NCBI RefSeq assembly: GCF_014279755.1
Contig: NZ_CP047951.1
Coordinates: 1,860,001 to 1,924,000, forward strand
Direction of reading: 5' to 3'
Length of the DNA: 64,000 bases
Origin: Synechococcus sp. PROS-U-1
GTDB lineage: Bacteria; Cyanobacteriota; Cyanobacteriia; PCC-6307; Cyanobiaceae
A model generated the notes under the pieces. That model searched no databases and was not told the origin of the DNA. It worked only from the letters and a program-made list of their open reading frames with translations. The position numbers and the translations under genes were made by a program. This document shows, piece by piece, positions 42,081 to 57,241 of the stretch (the stretch's first letter is position 1; every line of letters begins with the position of its first letter).

Positions 42081-43353
42081 GGGTTCAATCCGACATCCGA
42101 ATCTGTGGCCCCCCTTTACCCAAATGGCCAGCGCAGCCAGCTCCCAACGGGTGGTCTCGGGAGACGGCGCTCTGCTGATCCGCGAGGAAGGGGAGCCCCT
42201 GATCGATGCCATCAGCAGCTGGTGGGTCACCCTGCATGGCCATGCCAATCCTGTGTTGGCCAAGGCCATCGCCGATCAGGCCGCCCGGCTCGAGCAGGTG
42301 ATTTTTGCCGACTTCACCCATGAGCCCGCGGAGCAGCTGGCCGTACGTCTGAGCGGACTCTGTGGTTTGCAACGCCTGTTCTTCTCCGACAATGGCTCCA
42401 CAGCGGTGGAAGTGGCCCTCAAGATCGCTTGCCAGTGGTGGGCCAACCGGGGGCAACCGCGACACCAGATCGTCGCCTTCGACGGTGCCTACCACGGTGA
42501 CACCTTCGGAGCGATGGCCGTTGGTGAACGCAACCTGTTCAGCGCGCCCTTCGAAGACAAACTCTTCCCCGTGGCCCGTGTTCCTTGGCCAGCCACCTGG
42601 TGGGACGACGACGCCGTTGAAGCTAAAGAAACGGCGGCGCTCGAGGTGCTTGAGCGCGTGCTTGAGACGCCAACAGCTGCAGTCATTCTGGAGCCACTGC
42701 TGCAGGGAGCCGGCGGGATGGCCATGGTGCGGCCCGAGTTTCTGCGACAGGTGGAGGCACGAACACGCCAGGCAGGGGCGCTGCTGATCGCCGACGAGGT
42801 ACTGACCGGCTTCGGACGCTGCGGAGACTGGTTCGCCAGCCGGCGTGCAGGAATCAAGCCGGATCTGATGGCCCTCTCCAAGGGCTTGACGGGTGGATGT
42901 CTACCAATGGGCGTGACGATGGCCAGTGAAGCGGTGTTCGAAGCCTTCATCGGCGACGACCCCTGCTTGACCCTCTGGCACGGCCACAGCTTCACGGCCA
43001 ATCCGCTGGGGTGTGCCGCAGCCAACGCCAGCCTCGATCTACTGGAGCAGAACCCCACGGCCTTTCAAGAGTTCGAACAACGGCATCGACCGCATCTGGA
43101 GCGGCTGGCACGCCATCCGCGGGTGCAGCACCCCCGACTGACCGGGACTGTCGCCGGCTTCGATCTCGTCGTGGATGGGACCTCCGGCTACCTGAACCCG
43201 GCGGGTCCGAAATTGAAGCGGCTGGCCATGGAGAACGGCGTCTTTCTGCGGCCTCTGGGCCAGGTGGTCTACCTCCTGCCGCCGCTCTGCATCAGCGATG
43301 CCCAGTTGGAACAGTGCTATGCGGTCCTCGCGATGGCCCTCGACCAGCTCTGA
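42079..43353 (+). CDS. bioA: Adenosylmethionine-8-amino-7-oxononanoate aminotransferase
   Basis: A 424-residue class III PLP aminotransferase that makes 7,8-diaminononanoate, the BioD substrate, normally with SAM as amino donor. It begins IRHPNLWPPFTQM, the BioA start, with ISSWWVTLHGHANP, DNGSTAVEVALKIA, DGAYHGDTFGAMAVG, ADEVLTGFGRCG and the PLP lysine in LSKGLTGG. ATG at 42079 matches the family start; ATG at 42055 is possible. It is separated from bioD by one small plus-strand gene and one minus-strand gene. Confidence 0.93.
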   Translation: MGSIRHPNLWPPFTQMASAASSQRVVSGDGALLIREEGEPLIDAISSWWVTLHGHANPVLAKAIADQAARLEQVIFADFTHEPAEQLAVRLSGLCGLQRLFFSDNGSTAVEVALKIACQWWANRGQPRHQIVAFDGAYHGDTFGAMAVGERNLFSAPFEDKLFPVARVPWPATWWDDDAVEAKETAALEVLERVLETPTAAVILEPLLQGAGGMAMVRPEFLRQVEARTRQAGALLIADEVLTGFGRCGDWFASRRAGIKPDLMALSKGLTGGCLPMGVTMASEAVFEAFIGDDPCLTLWHGHSFTANPLGCAAANASLDLLEQNPTAFQEFEQRHRPHLERLARHPRVQHPRLTGTVAGFDLVVDGTSGYLNPAGPKLKRLAMENGVFLRPLGQVVYLLPPLCISDAQLEQCYAVLAMALDQL

Positions 43354-43365
43354 GCGCTCTTGGCC

Positions 43366-43638
43366 TCATGGACCCGCCTGAATCGCCGCTTCGACATCGG
43401 CACGCGAGAGGCCATAGGGCAGCGAACACTGCACCATGGCTTCCAGCGAACCGGGGTGCCAGATCACTTTGAGATCCTCCCGCTCCAGCAGCAGCAGGGC
43501 CCTCCACGCAGAGCGCTCAAGCATCCACTGGCAAGGGTTGTCGTCCATGCGAATGGCACCCAGTTGCTGGAGCCAGGCCTCAAGCGCTCGGAGAGAGTGC
43601 TGATTCAGCGGGGTGCTCTCCGGGGGCAGGGCGGCCAT
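43366..43638 (-). CDS. DUF3143 family protein
   Basis: A 90-residue protein of the cyanobacterial DUF3143 family: [25 protein letters not shown], then DDNPCQWMLERSAWRALLLLE and IWHPGS. Function unknown; the family is commonly coded next to a small J-domain membrane protein, as here. ATG at 43638 fits the conserved start and overlaps the J-domain gene by 59 bases; an ATG at 43677 would overlap more. It converges on bioA with 12 bp between. Confidence 0.75.
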   Translation of the reverse strand: MAALPPESTPLNQHSLRALEAWLQQLGAIRMDDNPCQWMLERSAWRALLLLEREDLKVIWHPGSLEAMVQCSLPYGLSRADVEAAIQAGP

Positions 43639-44113
43639 CAGGTTGCGAACGCACGGATGTGTCCTGAGTCTGCTCATCCGTCAGCCAACTCGGTGACACC
43701 TGCCAATCGCGCCCCTGAGCCAAAGCGACCCCCAAACCCAGCACCAGGCTGAGCAAGAGCGCGATGCTCAACAGCACCAGGGAGAACCATTCGCCTCCCG
43801 ACAGGGGCCTTCGTTCACCGATGCCCTGCCAGGCATCCTGGCGGGACTGGCTCTGCGGGGGCGATGGCGGCGTCTGTGCCGCCAGATTGAGGGGTGATTG
43901 GCTCTGGCGCAGCAGAACGTCGTAGGACTCCTTGAGCTGCTGAAAGGCAACGCTGGCCTGCTCGGGCGGCAGTTCCGTTGTGTCGGGATGCAGAGCCTTG
44001 GACTGGCGGCGAAAAGCCTGCCGCAGGGTTTCAGCATCGACCCCGGGGCGCACGCCAAGCCGTTCGTGATGGCTAGGGCGGGCTTCAGACACAAGGGACG
44101 GTCGGTCCTTCAT
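43580..44113 (-). CDS. J-domain (DnaJ-like) membrane protein
   Basis: A 177-residue protein. About residues 14-75 form a J domain ([20 protein letters not shown], the HPD motif in [24 protein letters not shown]). A Ser/Pro/Gln-rich linker follows, then one membrane helix ([22 protein letters not shown]) and a polar tail. J domains recruit and stimulate Hsp70; membrane-tethered forms place DnaK at the thylakoid or plasma membrane. ATG at 44113 is used, 25 bp from the divergent rsmG. Confidence 0.82.
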   Translation of the reverse strand: MKDRPSLVSEARPSHHERLGVRPGVDAETLRQAFRRQSKALHPDTTELPPEQASVAFQQLKESYDVLLRQSQSPLNLAAQTPPSPPQSQSRQDAWQGIGERRPLSGGEWFSLVLLSIALLLSLVLGLGVALAQGRDWQVSPSWLTDEQTQDTSVRSQPDGRPAPGEHPAESALSPSA

Positions 44114-44138
44114 CCTAAGAAGAGTTGTTGGTGCAGCC

Positions 44139-44870
44139 ATGGCCGCCACCACGCCTGAACCGGCGTTCTGGGACGCCCTGGGATGGCAGCCATCGCAAGC
44201 GCAGCGCGACCAACTGGTTGAACTTCAGGGCTTGCTGCAGAGCTGGAATGAACGGGTCAACCTCACGCGCCTGGTGGACGGCGATGATTTCTGGGTGGGT
44301 CAGGTCTTTGACAGCCTCTGGCCACTGGCGGAGGAACTCCAGTCACCCGAGGCGCCGCTGAACTGGATTGATGTGGGCACCGGGGGAGGATTCCCCGGGC
44401 TGGCCATCGCCATTGCCCTGCCTCAGGCACAGGTGACCCTGCTGGATTCCGTCGGGCGCAAAACAGCCGCCGTGGAAGCCATGGCCAGCACCCTGGGGCT
44501 GGCCGATCGGGTGCGGGTCCGCACCGAGCGGATCGAGACCACAGGTCGCGATGGCACATTCCGCGGCAGCTTCGATCGGGCCGTGGCCCGGGCCGTGGCG
44601 GCAGCCCCAGTGGTGGCGGAATACCTCATCCCCCTGCTGAAGAAGGATGGTCAGGCCCTGCTCTATCGCGGGCAGTGGAATGACACCGATGCCGTGCCGT
44701 TCAACCGGGCACTACGGCTGCTGCAGGCCCGTCTTGTGGAGGTTCAGCACCGGCAGCTCCCCAGCGATCGCGGCACCCGCCACCTGCTGCGGGTGCAGCC
44801 GACCGGTCCCTGCCCGCGCAGCTACCCAAGGGCCGTGGGAACGCCGAGCCGTGATCCCCTGGGGGCATAA
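44139..44870 (+). CDS. rsmG: 16S rRNA (guanine-527-N7)-methyltransferase
   Basis: A 243-residue SAM methyltransferase. [15 protein letters not shown], the SAM site [50 protein letters not shown] and GQALLYRG are typical of RsmG (GidB), which methylates G527 of 16S rRNA. It is followed at nine bases by the convergent aldo/keto reductase gene. Confidence 0.93.
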   Translation: MAATTPEPAFWDALGWQPSQAQRDQLVELQGLLQSWNERVNLTRLVDGDDFWVGQVFDSLWPLAEELQSPEAPLNWIDVGTGGGFPGLAIAIALPQAQVTLLDSVGRKTAAVEAMASTLGLADRVRVRTERIETTGRDGTFRGSFDRAVARAVAAAPVVAEYLIPLLKKDGQALLYRGQWNDTDAVPFNRALRLLQARLVEVQHRQLPSDRGTRHLLRVQPTGPCPRSYPRAVGTPSRDPLGA

Positions 44871-44879
44871 GTCGAGCGG

Positions 44880-46079
44880 TCAGACGCTCGAAAGTCGCAT
44901 CTGGGTTGCCCCTTTGAGCCGGTGTTTGAGGGTGCGCAGAATGTCGGGAATTCGCCTTCGCCATGGGCTGGCCTGCAAGACGGTCTGCAGATCCTCCTCA
45001 CCGACGTCTCCATCGAAGCCGTCAGCATTGGCACCGGCGAACCAGTGCCCGCCGGACCCCAACAACCCATAACGGGCCCTGGCATAACTCTCAAGGTCCC
45101 AGGCCTCAAGCAGGTTGTACAGCCAAAGCAACACCGGCAGATTGATCTCCCCCGGCGTCGCATACCAAGGCGGCAGCCCGACGGACCAGGTCGCCATCCA
45201 CTCAGACCCCAGCGCTTCATCGGCCGCCCGCCGCAGCCGTTGGTCCACCGGGGCAATCAACGCTGCCGCATCCGGCAACAGTTGCAGCGCCTCCAGATGA
45301 AGGTCGAGATCCTCCGGCCGTGCTGCTCCAACACTGATGGTGTGCACCCGCGAATCCTGGAGACAGAACAGGTCGTTAAACACGATGGGATGGAGCGGTG
45401 CACACAGCTCCAACAGCTGTTGAGACGGGGTGTGCAGATGACCGCCTTTGTCGGTGGGACTGATGATGAACACCCCCATGTCCTGACGGCGGGCTGCATC
45501 CAAGGCGGGGCCATTGTCCTGGCGGATGTAGTACCAGTGCAGATTCACGTAGTCGAAGGCACCGGAGGCGCAGGCCTCAACAATCAACGCCGTGGGGCCG
45601 TGGGTTGAAAAGCCGACATGGCCGATTCGGCCATCCGCCTGCCAGCGACGCACCACCTCCATGCATCCCCCTGGCTGCAGAGTCTGGTCGAGATGCTCCG
45701 GCAGGTTGATGCCATGGATGGCGAGCAGATCCAGGCGATCACAGCCCAACCGCTCAAAGCTGAGCTCCAGTTCCGTTTCAAACGCAGCGGGATCGGGCCG
45801 GGGAGGCACCTTGCTCTGAAGCAGACGTAAAGGGTCGGGCGTGCGCGGAAGGGCCCAACCCAGTTGACGCTCGGAACTGCCGTAGTGCCGCGCCGTTTCA
45901 ACGTGATGAAAGCCCAGATCAACCGCTCGCTTTAGGGTCATTTCGACCTGGGTCTGGGAGGCGGACGAGATTTCATCTGCGGGGAGGTCAGTCCAGCTCT
46001 GCTGAAACCGCATTCCACCCAGAGACAACAGAGGAATCTCGAGCTCTGTTCGGCCGAATCGACGGGTTGGCAGCGCCAT
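44880..46079 (-). CDS. Aldo/keto reductase with cysteine-free ferredoxin-like C-terminal domain
   Basis: A 399-residue protein. About residues 1-270 form an AKR barrel (RRFGRTELEIPLLSLGGMRF, ETARHYGSSE with the catalytic Tyr region, HGINLPEHLD, HVGFSTHGP). The last 120 residues match the C-terminal extension of the AKR branch that ends in a 4Fe-4S ferredoxin-like domain (GLPPWYATPGEINLP, LLEAWDLESYARARYGLLG), but there is no cysteine there at all. The ATG overlaps by one base the stop of a separate ferredoxin gene upstream (TGATG), so the two are made together. Substrate unknown; a ferredoxin-linked reductase is likely. Confidence 0.82.
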   Translation of the reverse strand: MALPTRRFGRTELEIPLLSLGGMRFQQSWTDLPADEISSASQTQVEMTLKRAVDLGFHHVETARHYGSSERQLGWALPRTPDPLRLLQSKVPPRPDPAAFETELELSFERLGCDRLDLLAIHGINLPEHLDQTLQPGGCMEVVRRWQADGRIGHVGFSTHGPTALIVEACASGAFDYVNLHWYYIRQDNGPALDAARRQDMGVFIISPTDKGGHLHTPSQQLLELCAPLHPIVFNDLFCLQDSRVHTISVGAARPEDLDLHLEALQLLPDAAALIAPVDQRLRRAADEALGSEWMATWSVGLPPWYATPGEINLPVLLWLYNLLEAWDLESYARARYGLLGSGGHWFAGANADGFDGDVGEEDLQTVLQASPWRRRIPDILRTLKHRLKGATQMRLSSV

Positions 46080-46342
46080 CAACCCTGGGGACGAGGTTGA
46101 AGATTCTGGCGAATCAAATTCAGCTTCAGCGTTTCCAGAGACTCGAAGGGCACCCAATGAATGCAATCCACGGGGCAGGTATCGATGGCCTCCTGAATGC
46201 ACTCCGTGGAGTCGCCATCTTGACGGATCGCCCTGGAGCGTCCCAAGTGCTGTTCCACAACAAACGTGTTGACCGCCACGTGGGCGCAGTAACGGCAACC
46301 GATGCAGACGGCCTCGTCCACCCAAACAGCCTGATCCCGCAT
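46079..46342 (-). CDS. Single-cluster [4Fe-4S] ferredoxin
   Basis: An 87-residue ferredoxin with CIGCRYC near the N-terminus and TCPVDCIHWVP near residue 57, giving the four cysteines of one 4Fe-4S cluster. The tail is helical and basic. ATG at 46342 begins just before the cluster. The same frame stays open to 46432 and codes ADPSSHAFSAPARPQEQATG then REPLLGGD, which resembles N-termini of related cyanobacterial ferredoxins, but contains no ATG, GTG or TTG; a CTG at 46429 would be needed. Stop and start overlap with the aldo/keto reductase as TGATG. Confidence 0.85.
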   Translation of the reverse strand: MRDQAVWVDEAVCIGCRYCAHVAVNTFVVEQHLGRSRAIRQDGDSTECIQEAIDTCPVDCIHWVPFESLETLKLNLIRQNLQPRPQG

Positions 46343-46432
46343 ATCTCCGCCAAGCAGGGGCTCTCTCCCCGTGGCTTGCTCCTGCGGACGGGCAGGAGCT
46401 GAAAAAGCATGAGAAGAGGGATCAGCCAGGTT

Positions 46433-46825
46433 TCAAGCGTCCCAACGGGTCACCACGAGTTCAATCGAACCATCTTCAGCCTGGGTCTGTTCAGCGACCT
46501 GGAAACCTTCCTTGGTGGTAGCTGCCAGAACAGTGTTCAAGGCGTAGCGCTGGGTGAGCTTGGAGAGGAAGCGTTCCACAGGAATCTGCTGCTTCCAAAG
46601 GTCAAGGTCTGTGACCAGCTCATAAGACTGAGAAGTTCCGTTCCAGCGGAAGCCAATGTCGCCACCCTCCTGGACTGCGATGGCTAAGTCAGCCGTGACG
46701 GTTTGGCCGCGATAGCCACGTACGGGGCGCTCCCCCTGATCAGGGGCATAGCCCATGTCTTCCAAGGCTTTGACCAGGGGCTCAAGCTGACGCAGTTCGG
46801 TTTTGACGGTGCTGAAATGCGACAT
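46433..46825 (-). CDS. ycf35: Ycf35 family protein (DUF1257)
   Basis: A 130-residue soluble protein, conserved in cyanobacteria and red-lineage plastids as Ycf35. It begins SHFSTVKTELRQLEPLVKAL and has RPVRGYRGQTVTADLAIAV and GDIGFRWNG, then RYALNTVLA near the C-terminus. Function unknown. Its ATG overlaps the stop of the DUF2997 gene by one base (TGATG). Confidence 0.88.
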   Translation of the reverse strand: MSHFSTVKTELRQLEPLVKALEDMGYAPDQGERPVRGYRGQTVTADLAIAVQEGGDIGFRWNGTSQSYELVTDLDLWKQQIPVERFLSKLTQRYALNTVLAATTKEGFQVAEQTQAEDGSIELVVTRWDA

Positions 46826-47028
46826 CAGTTCGTATGAGCGGGAAGAAACTGGGACTGGACTTCAGGCTGCAAAAACGCTTCGGATGTGGACTCCTGACGT
46901 ACAACCGTTCCAAGAGCAGCTTCGACTTCTTCAGTGAGCTGCTGGCACGCCTCACCTGCAACACCCTCAACCCGTTCTTCCACCCGACCATCGGGCCGAA
47001 TGGTGAAACGCATGGTCTTCTGGGGCAT
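46825..47028 (-). CDS. DUF2997 family protein
   Basis: A 67-residue protein that reads PQKTMRFTIRPDGRVEERV followed by a helical part with ACQQLTEEVEAALG, matching the small DUF2997 family that is regularly coded beside DUF1257/Ycf35. A beta-hairpin plus helix is expected. Function unknown. Stop and start are coupled with ycf35 as TGATG. Confidence 0.8.
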   Translation of the reverse strand: MPQKTMRFTIRPDGRVEERVEGVAGEACQQLTEEVEAALGTVVRQESTSEAFLQPEVQSQFLPAHTN

Positions 47029-47102
47029 TGAGGCGGCGTGATTTGCGCAGCAATCTAGTGGGGGTCACCGCTGATTGTTGCCTTCCCCGTTACATAGACC
47101 TG

Positions 47103-47915
47103 TTACAGGATGAATCCGTCGTTGATCAACGTCTGCAGACGTTCCAGCACCAGCGGATCTTCCAGCTGTTCAAGAGCGGTTCTGGCCTCATCACGCACGG
47201 AAATCTCACCGTCGTGGAGCAGGGAACTCACCAGAGCTTCAACGATCTCCGCTTGCCGCGGTTGCACCAGCTGATCCATCAAACGGCCCAGGGCCCAGAT
47301 GCAGTTGCTGCGCACCACCGCTTCACTGTCGATACGCAGGCTCACAAGCAGTTGCCCCGCAGCGGGGTCTGCCTTCACCGGAGAGCGGCTGCCGGCCTCA
47401 GCCAACGAGCCAGGGCACCACAAGCGAACAGCAGCGACATCCGTCTGTAGGGCACGGATGAGGGGATTGAGAACCGGCGCATCAGGGAAATTGCCCAGGC
47501 TCCAAGCCGCTGCCTTGCGGACATAGGCATTGGCATCCTGCTGCAGCAGCTGCAGCAGTGGTTCAACGGCCGGAGGCGATGGATTGCGGCCCAACGCATA
47601 GACAGCACTCATCCGTTCCACTGGACAGGAGTTCTGCAACAAGGGCAGGAGCAGGGCGATCGCCCGGGGATCCCGGTGCTCACAGAACACTTGCAAACCC
47701 TGCAGACGTTCTCCGTGTTTTCCACGCAACCAGATCAGGCCCTGATCACAGGCCCGGGCGATCTCCAGGGAGGAATCCTGATCAGTGTCGTCGAGTTGGA
47801 TCGCATCAAGCGGATCCACGTCCTCTTCCGCCGCCAGCTCGCGCGCCAGAAGTTCAGGATCCACGGAAAGGTTGGAGAGTCCTTGGTCCTTCTGTTGGCT
47901 GCGATCGTCAGTCAT
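47103..47915 (-). CDS. HEAT-repeat protein
   Basis: A 270-residue protein with an acidic N-terminus (about residues 20-50) and about five HEAT/PBS-lyase-like repeats: DPRAIALLLPLLQNS, SAVYALGRNPSPPAVEPLLQLLQ, VRKAAAWSLGNFPDAPVLNPLIRAL, VRSNCIWALGRL and VRDEARTALEQLEDPLVLERL. In cyanobacteria such repeats occur in phycobilin lyases and in general scaffold proteins; the EZ-type lyase features cannot be confirmed here. A scaffold or chaperone role is the safe reading. Confidence 0.78.
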   Translation of the reverse strand: MTDDRSQQKDQGLSNLSVDPELLARELAAEEDVDPLDAIQLDDTDQDSSLEIARACDQGLIWLRGKHGERLQGLQVFCEHRDPRAIALLLPLLQNSCPVERMSAVYALGRNPSPPAVEPLLQLLQQDANAYVRKAAAWSLGNFPDAPVLNPLIRALQTDVAAVRLWCPGSLAEAGSRSPVKADPAAGQLLVSLRIDSEAVVRSNCIWALGRLMDQLVQPRQAEIVEALVSSLLHDGEISVRDEARTALEQLEDPLVLERLQTLINDGFIL

Positions 47916-47945
47916 GGATCGATGCTACGGGAGGCATTCCAGGGC

Positions 47946-48071
47946 TCAACCCATCGGAGCTGGAGCCAGCATGTCACCGGGAAGCCAGATGCGCGCACTG
48001 ACGGCCACCAACGCCAGTGCAAAAAGAAGAACAATCAGAGCCGGCAGAAGGGTGGAACGAAAAAACGACAC
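47946..48071 (-). CDS. 41-residue single-helix membrane protein
   Basis: A short frame from GTG at 48071 codes 41 residues: a start SFFRSTLLPALIVLLFALA, continuing LVAVSARIWLPGDM and ending LAPAPMG. One membrane helix with a basic N-terminal flank is clear. It sits 30 bp downstream of the sodium/solute symporter on the same strand and 30 bp upstream of the HEAT gene start. No family is named, but the composition is that of a real small membrane protein rather than a chance frame. No strong ribosome binding site precedes it. Confidence 0.5.
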   Translation of the reverse strand: MSFFRSTLLPALIVLLFALALVAVSARIWLPGDMLAPAPMG

Positions 48072-48101
48072 CGGAACACTGCAATCAAGACGCCATTCTG
48101 C

Positions 48102-49856
48102 TCAAGACGGCACGGCAATGACACGCCGCCGCAGTTGCCAGATCGAGAGGACCAGAACCGACAGACCAATCCAGCCAGTCCACTGCTGATGCAACAGAAA
48201 ACCACCTGTGCCGAGCAAACCGCCAAACAGCACACCGCAAGCGAGAACGAAGCGACGCAACATCGCAGGCAAAGACTCCATCGGCATGACGCCAAAGCGC
48301 TGGCGAAGGCGTGACCAACCGGGGCCCGGAGGACGAACCGTTCGCACAAACTGCTCCAAAACAGCATCCGATTCCGGTGGCGTATTCAGCATCACCGCCA
48401 ACCAGACCACCGCAGAGAGGCCGGTGATCACCGCAATGCGAACCCCGTAATCCTCGATCCGAACCAGGGGCACCACCGAAGTGAACACACCCACAAAAAA
48501 GCCGCAAAGCATGGCCGATAGCTCAGCGGCTGCGTTGACCCGCCACCAGAACCAGCGCAGCACCAGGACCACACCAGGACCTGAACCGATGGCGATCACA
48601 AGGCGGAACACCGCACCGATGCTGTCGCTGATTAGAGCTGTAATCACCCCAAGAACGAGCAGCAAAACAGTGGTGAGTTGCCCCACAAGCAAGAGCTCCC
48701 GCGGAGTGGCGGCAGGACGAACAAACCTCTGATAGAGGTCATGGGTGAGGTAGCTGGCCCCCCAATTCACCGATGTACTCACGGTGCTCATGAACGCCGC
48801 CACCAGCGAGATCACCACCAGGCCGAGCGCCACGGGGGGCAGCAGTTGCACGGCAAGGGCTGGATAGCCCAGCTCCAGATCAGAGCCGGCCGGCAACAGC
48901 ACCAAAGCCGCCAGCGCGACCACGATCCAGAGCCAGCTGCGCACGAGGTAATTCACCACCAGGAAGACCCACCCCGCCAGCCGTGCCTGCTGCTCATCAC
49001 GGGTGGCCAGCATCCGCTGGATGAACTCGCCACCCCCATCGCTGCGGCGAAAACTCCACCACTGCACAGCGATGTAGGCCGTAAACATCGGGATGCTGAT
49101 GCCACTGCCCTGCAACCAGCTGAAGCCAGATTCATCCCAGCTCCAGGGCACCAGAGACAGCAGCTCAGGCCGCTGCAGGGCTTGCAGTTGTTCCAGGAGA
49201 GAATCCATTCCGCCTGCGGCATGCAAGGCAGCCGCGGCCACGGCCAGAGCACCCGCCAGGGCCAGCACAAGCTGAACGAGATCAGTGACGACAACAGCCC
49301 AAAGGCCACCAGCCACCGTGTAACTCATCACGAGCAGGGCCACGACCATCAACAGCCAGACCGTGTCTGTGAGCCCCAGTGCAGCGGGTTGACCGGACAC
49401 AAGGCCAAGGGCTTCCACCACCTTGCGAAGCGCAAGGAAGGCATAGCCGATGCCAATGCAGTTGACCGGCACGGCCAGGAGGAAGGCCTTGATGCCCCGG
49501 AGCCACGCCGCAGCCGCACCGCCATAACGCAGCTCGGTAAACGCGGCGTCAGTCAACACACCGCTCCGTCGCCAGAGGGGCGCAAACACAACAGCCATGG
49601 CCACATGGGCCAAACCAAAACTCCACCACTCCCAGTTGCCAGCCAGTCCGCGGGCGCCCACGAGGCCAGCGACGTACAGAGGAGTGTCGATGGAGAAGGT
49701 GGTGGCGGCCATCGATGCACCAGCCAGCCAACCGTTGAGACGACGACCGGCAACGAAATAATCGGCTTCACCGCTGTTGCGGCGAGCAAGCCACAACCCC
49801 AGCACCAGGGTGAGAGCGAGGTAGGCAACGAGAAGCAGCCAGTCGATTGCTGTCAT
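48102..49856 (-). CDS. Sodium:solute symporter (SSS family)
   Basis: A 584-residue membrane protein with 13 or more helices. The N-terminus has LGLWLARRNSGEADYFVAGRR, the SSS family opening, followed by GWLAGASMAATTFSIDTPLY, YTVAGGLWAVVVTDLVQ, and SLVAAFMSTVSTSVNWGASY, which holds the second sodium site. Substrate could be a sugar, amino acid, nucleoside or organic acid; nothing nearby decides. It follows rlmN by 54 bp on the same strand. Confidence 0.88.
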   Translation of the reverse strand: MTAIDWLLLVAYLALTLVLGLWLARRNSGEADYFVAGRRLNGWLAGASMAATTFSIDTPLYVAGLVGARGLAGNWEWWSFGLAHVAMAVVFAPLWRRSGVLTDAAFTELRYGGAAAAWLRGIKAFLLAVPVNCIGIGYAFLALRKVVEALGLVSGQPAALGLTDTVWLLMVVALLVMSYTVAGGLWAVVVTDLVQLVLALAGALAVAAAALHAAGGMDSLLEQLQALQRPELLSLVPWSWDESGFSWLQGSGISIPMFTAYIAVQWWSFRRSDGGGEFIQRMLATRDEQQARLAGWVFLVVNYLVRSWLWIVVALAALVLLPAGSDLELGYPALAVQLLPPVALGLVVISLVAAFMSTVSTSVNWGASYLTHDLYQRFVRPAATPRELLLVGQLTTVLLLVLGVITALISDSIGAVFRLVIAIGSGPGVVLVLRWFWWRVNAAAELSAMLCGFFVGVFTSVVPLVRIEDYGVRIAVITGLSAVVWLAVMLNTPPESDAVLEQFVRTVRPPGPGWSRLRQRFGVMPMESLPAMLRRFVLACGVLFGGLLGTGGFLLHQQWTGWIGLSVLVLSIWQLRRRVIAVPS

Positions 49857-49867
49857 TCGAAGACCCT

Positions 49868-49889
49868 CTTCAGCAGCAGTCTGCTGAGG
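49868..49889 (-). repeat. Short hairpin upstream of the SSS symporter gene
   Basis: CTTCAGCAG at 49868-49876 pairs with CTGCTGAGG at 49881-49889 (one G-U pair) around CAGT. It lies between the rlmN stop and the symporter start, just upstream of AGGG in the leader. No T run follows. Confidence 0.3.
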
Positions 49890-49910
49890 AACAGGCCATC
49901 AGCCCACCCT

Positions 49911-57199
<7,289 letters not shown>

Positions 57200-57241
57200 T
57201 TAAGGAAGAAGGAGCGGGGAATCGGTTCGTTCGTTGATCCG

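Noticed and set aside
46080-46325. N-terminal extension of the aldo/keto reductase
   Set aside because: It is an out-of-frame reading of the ferredoxin gene on the same strand; the AKR family start is the ATG at 46079.
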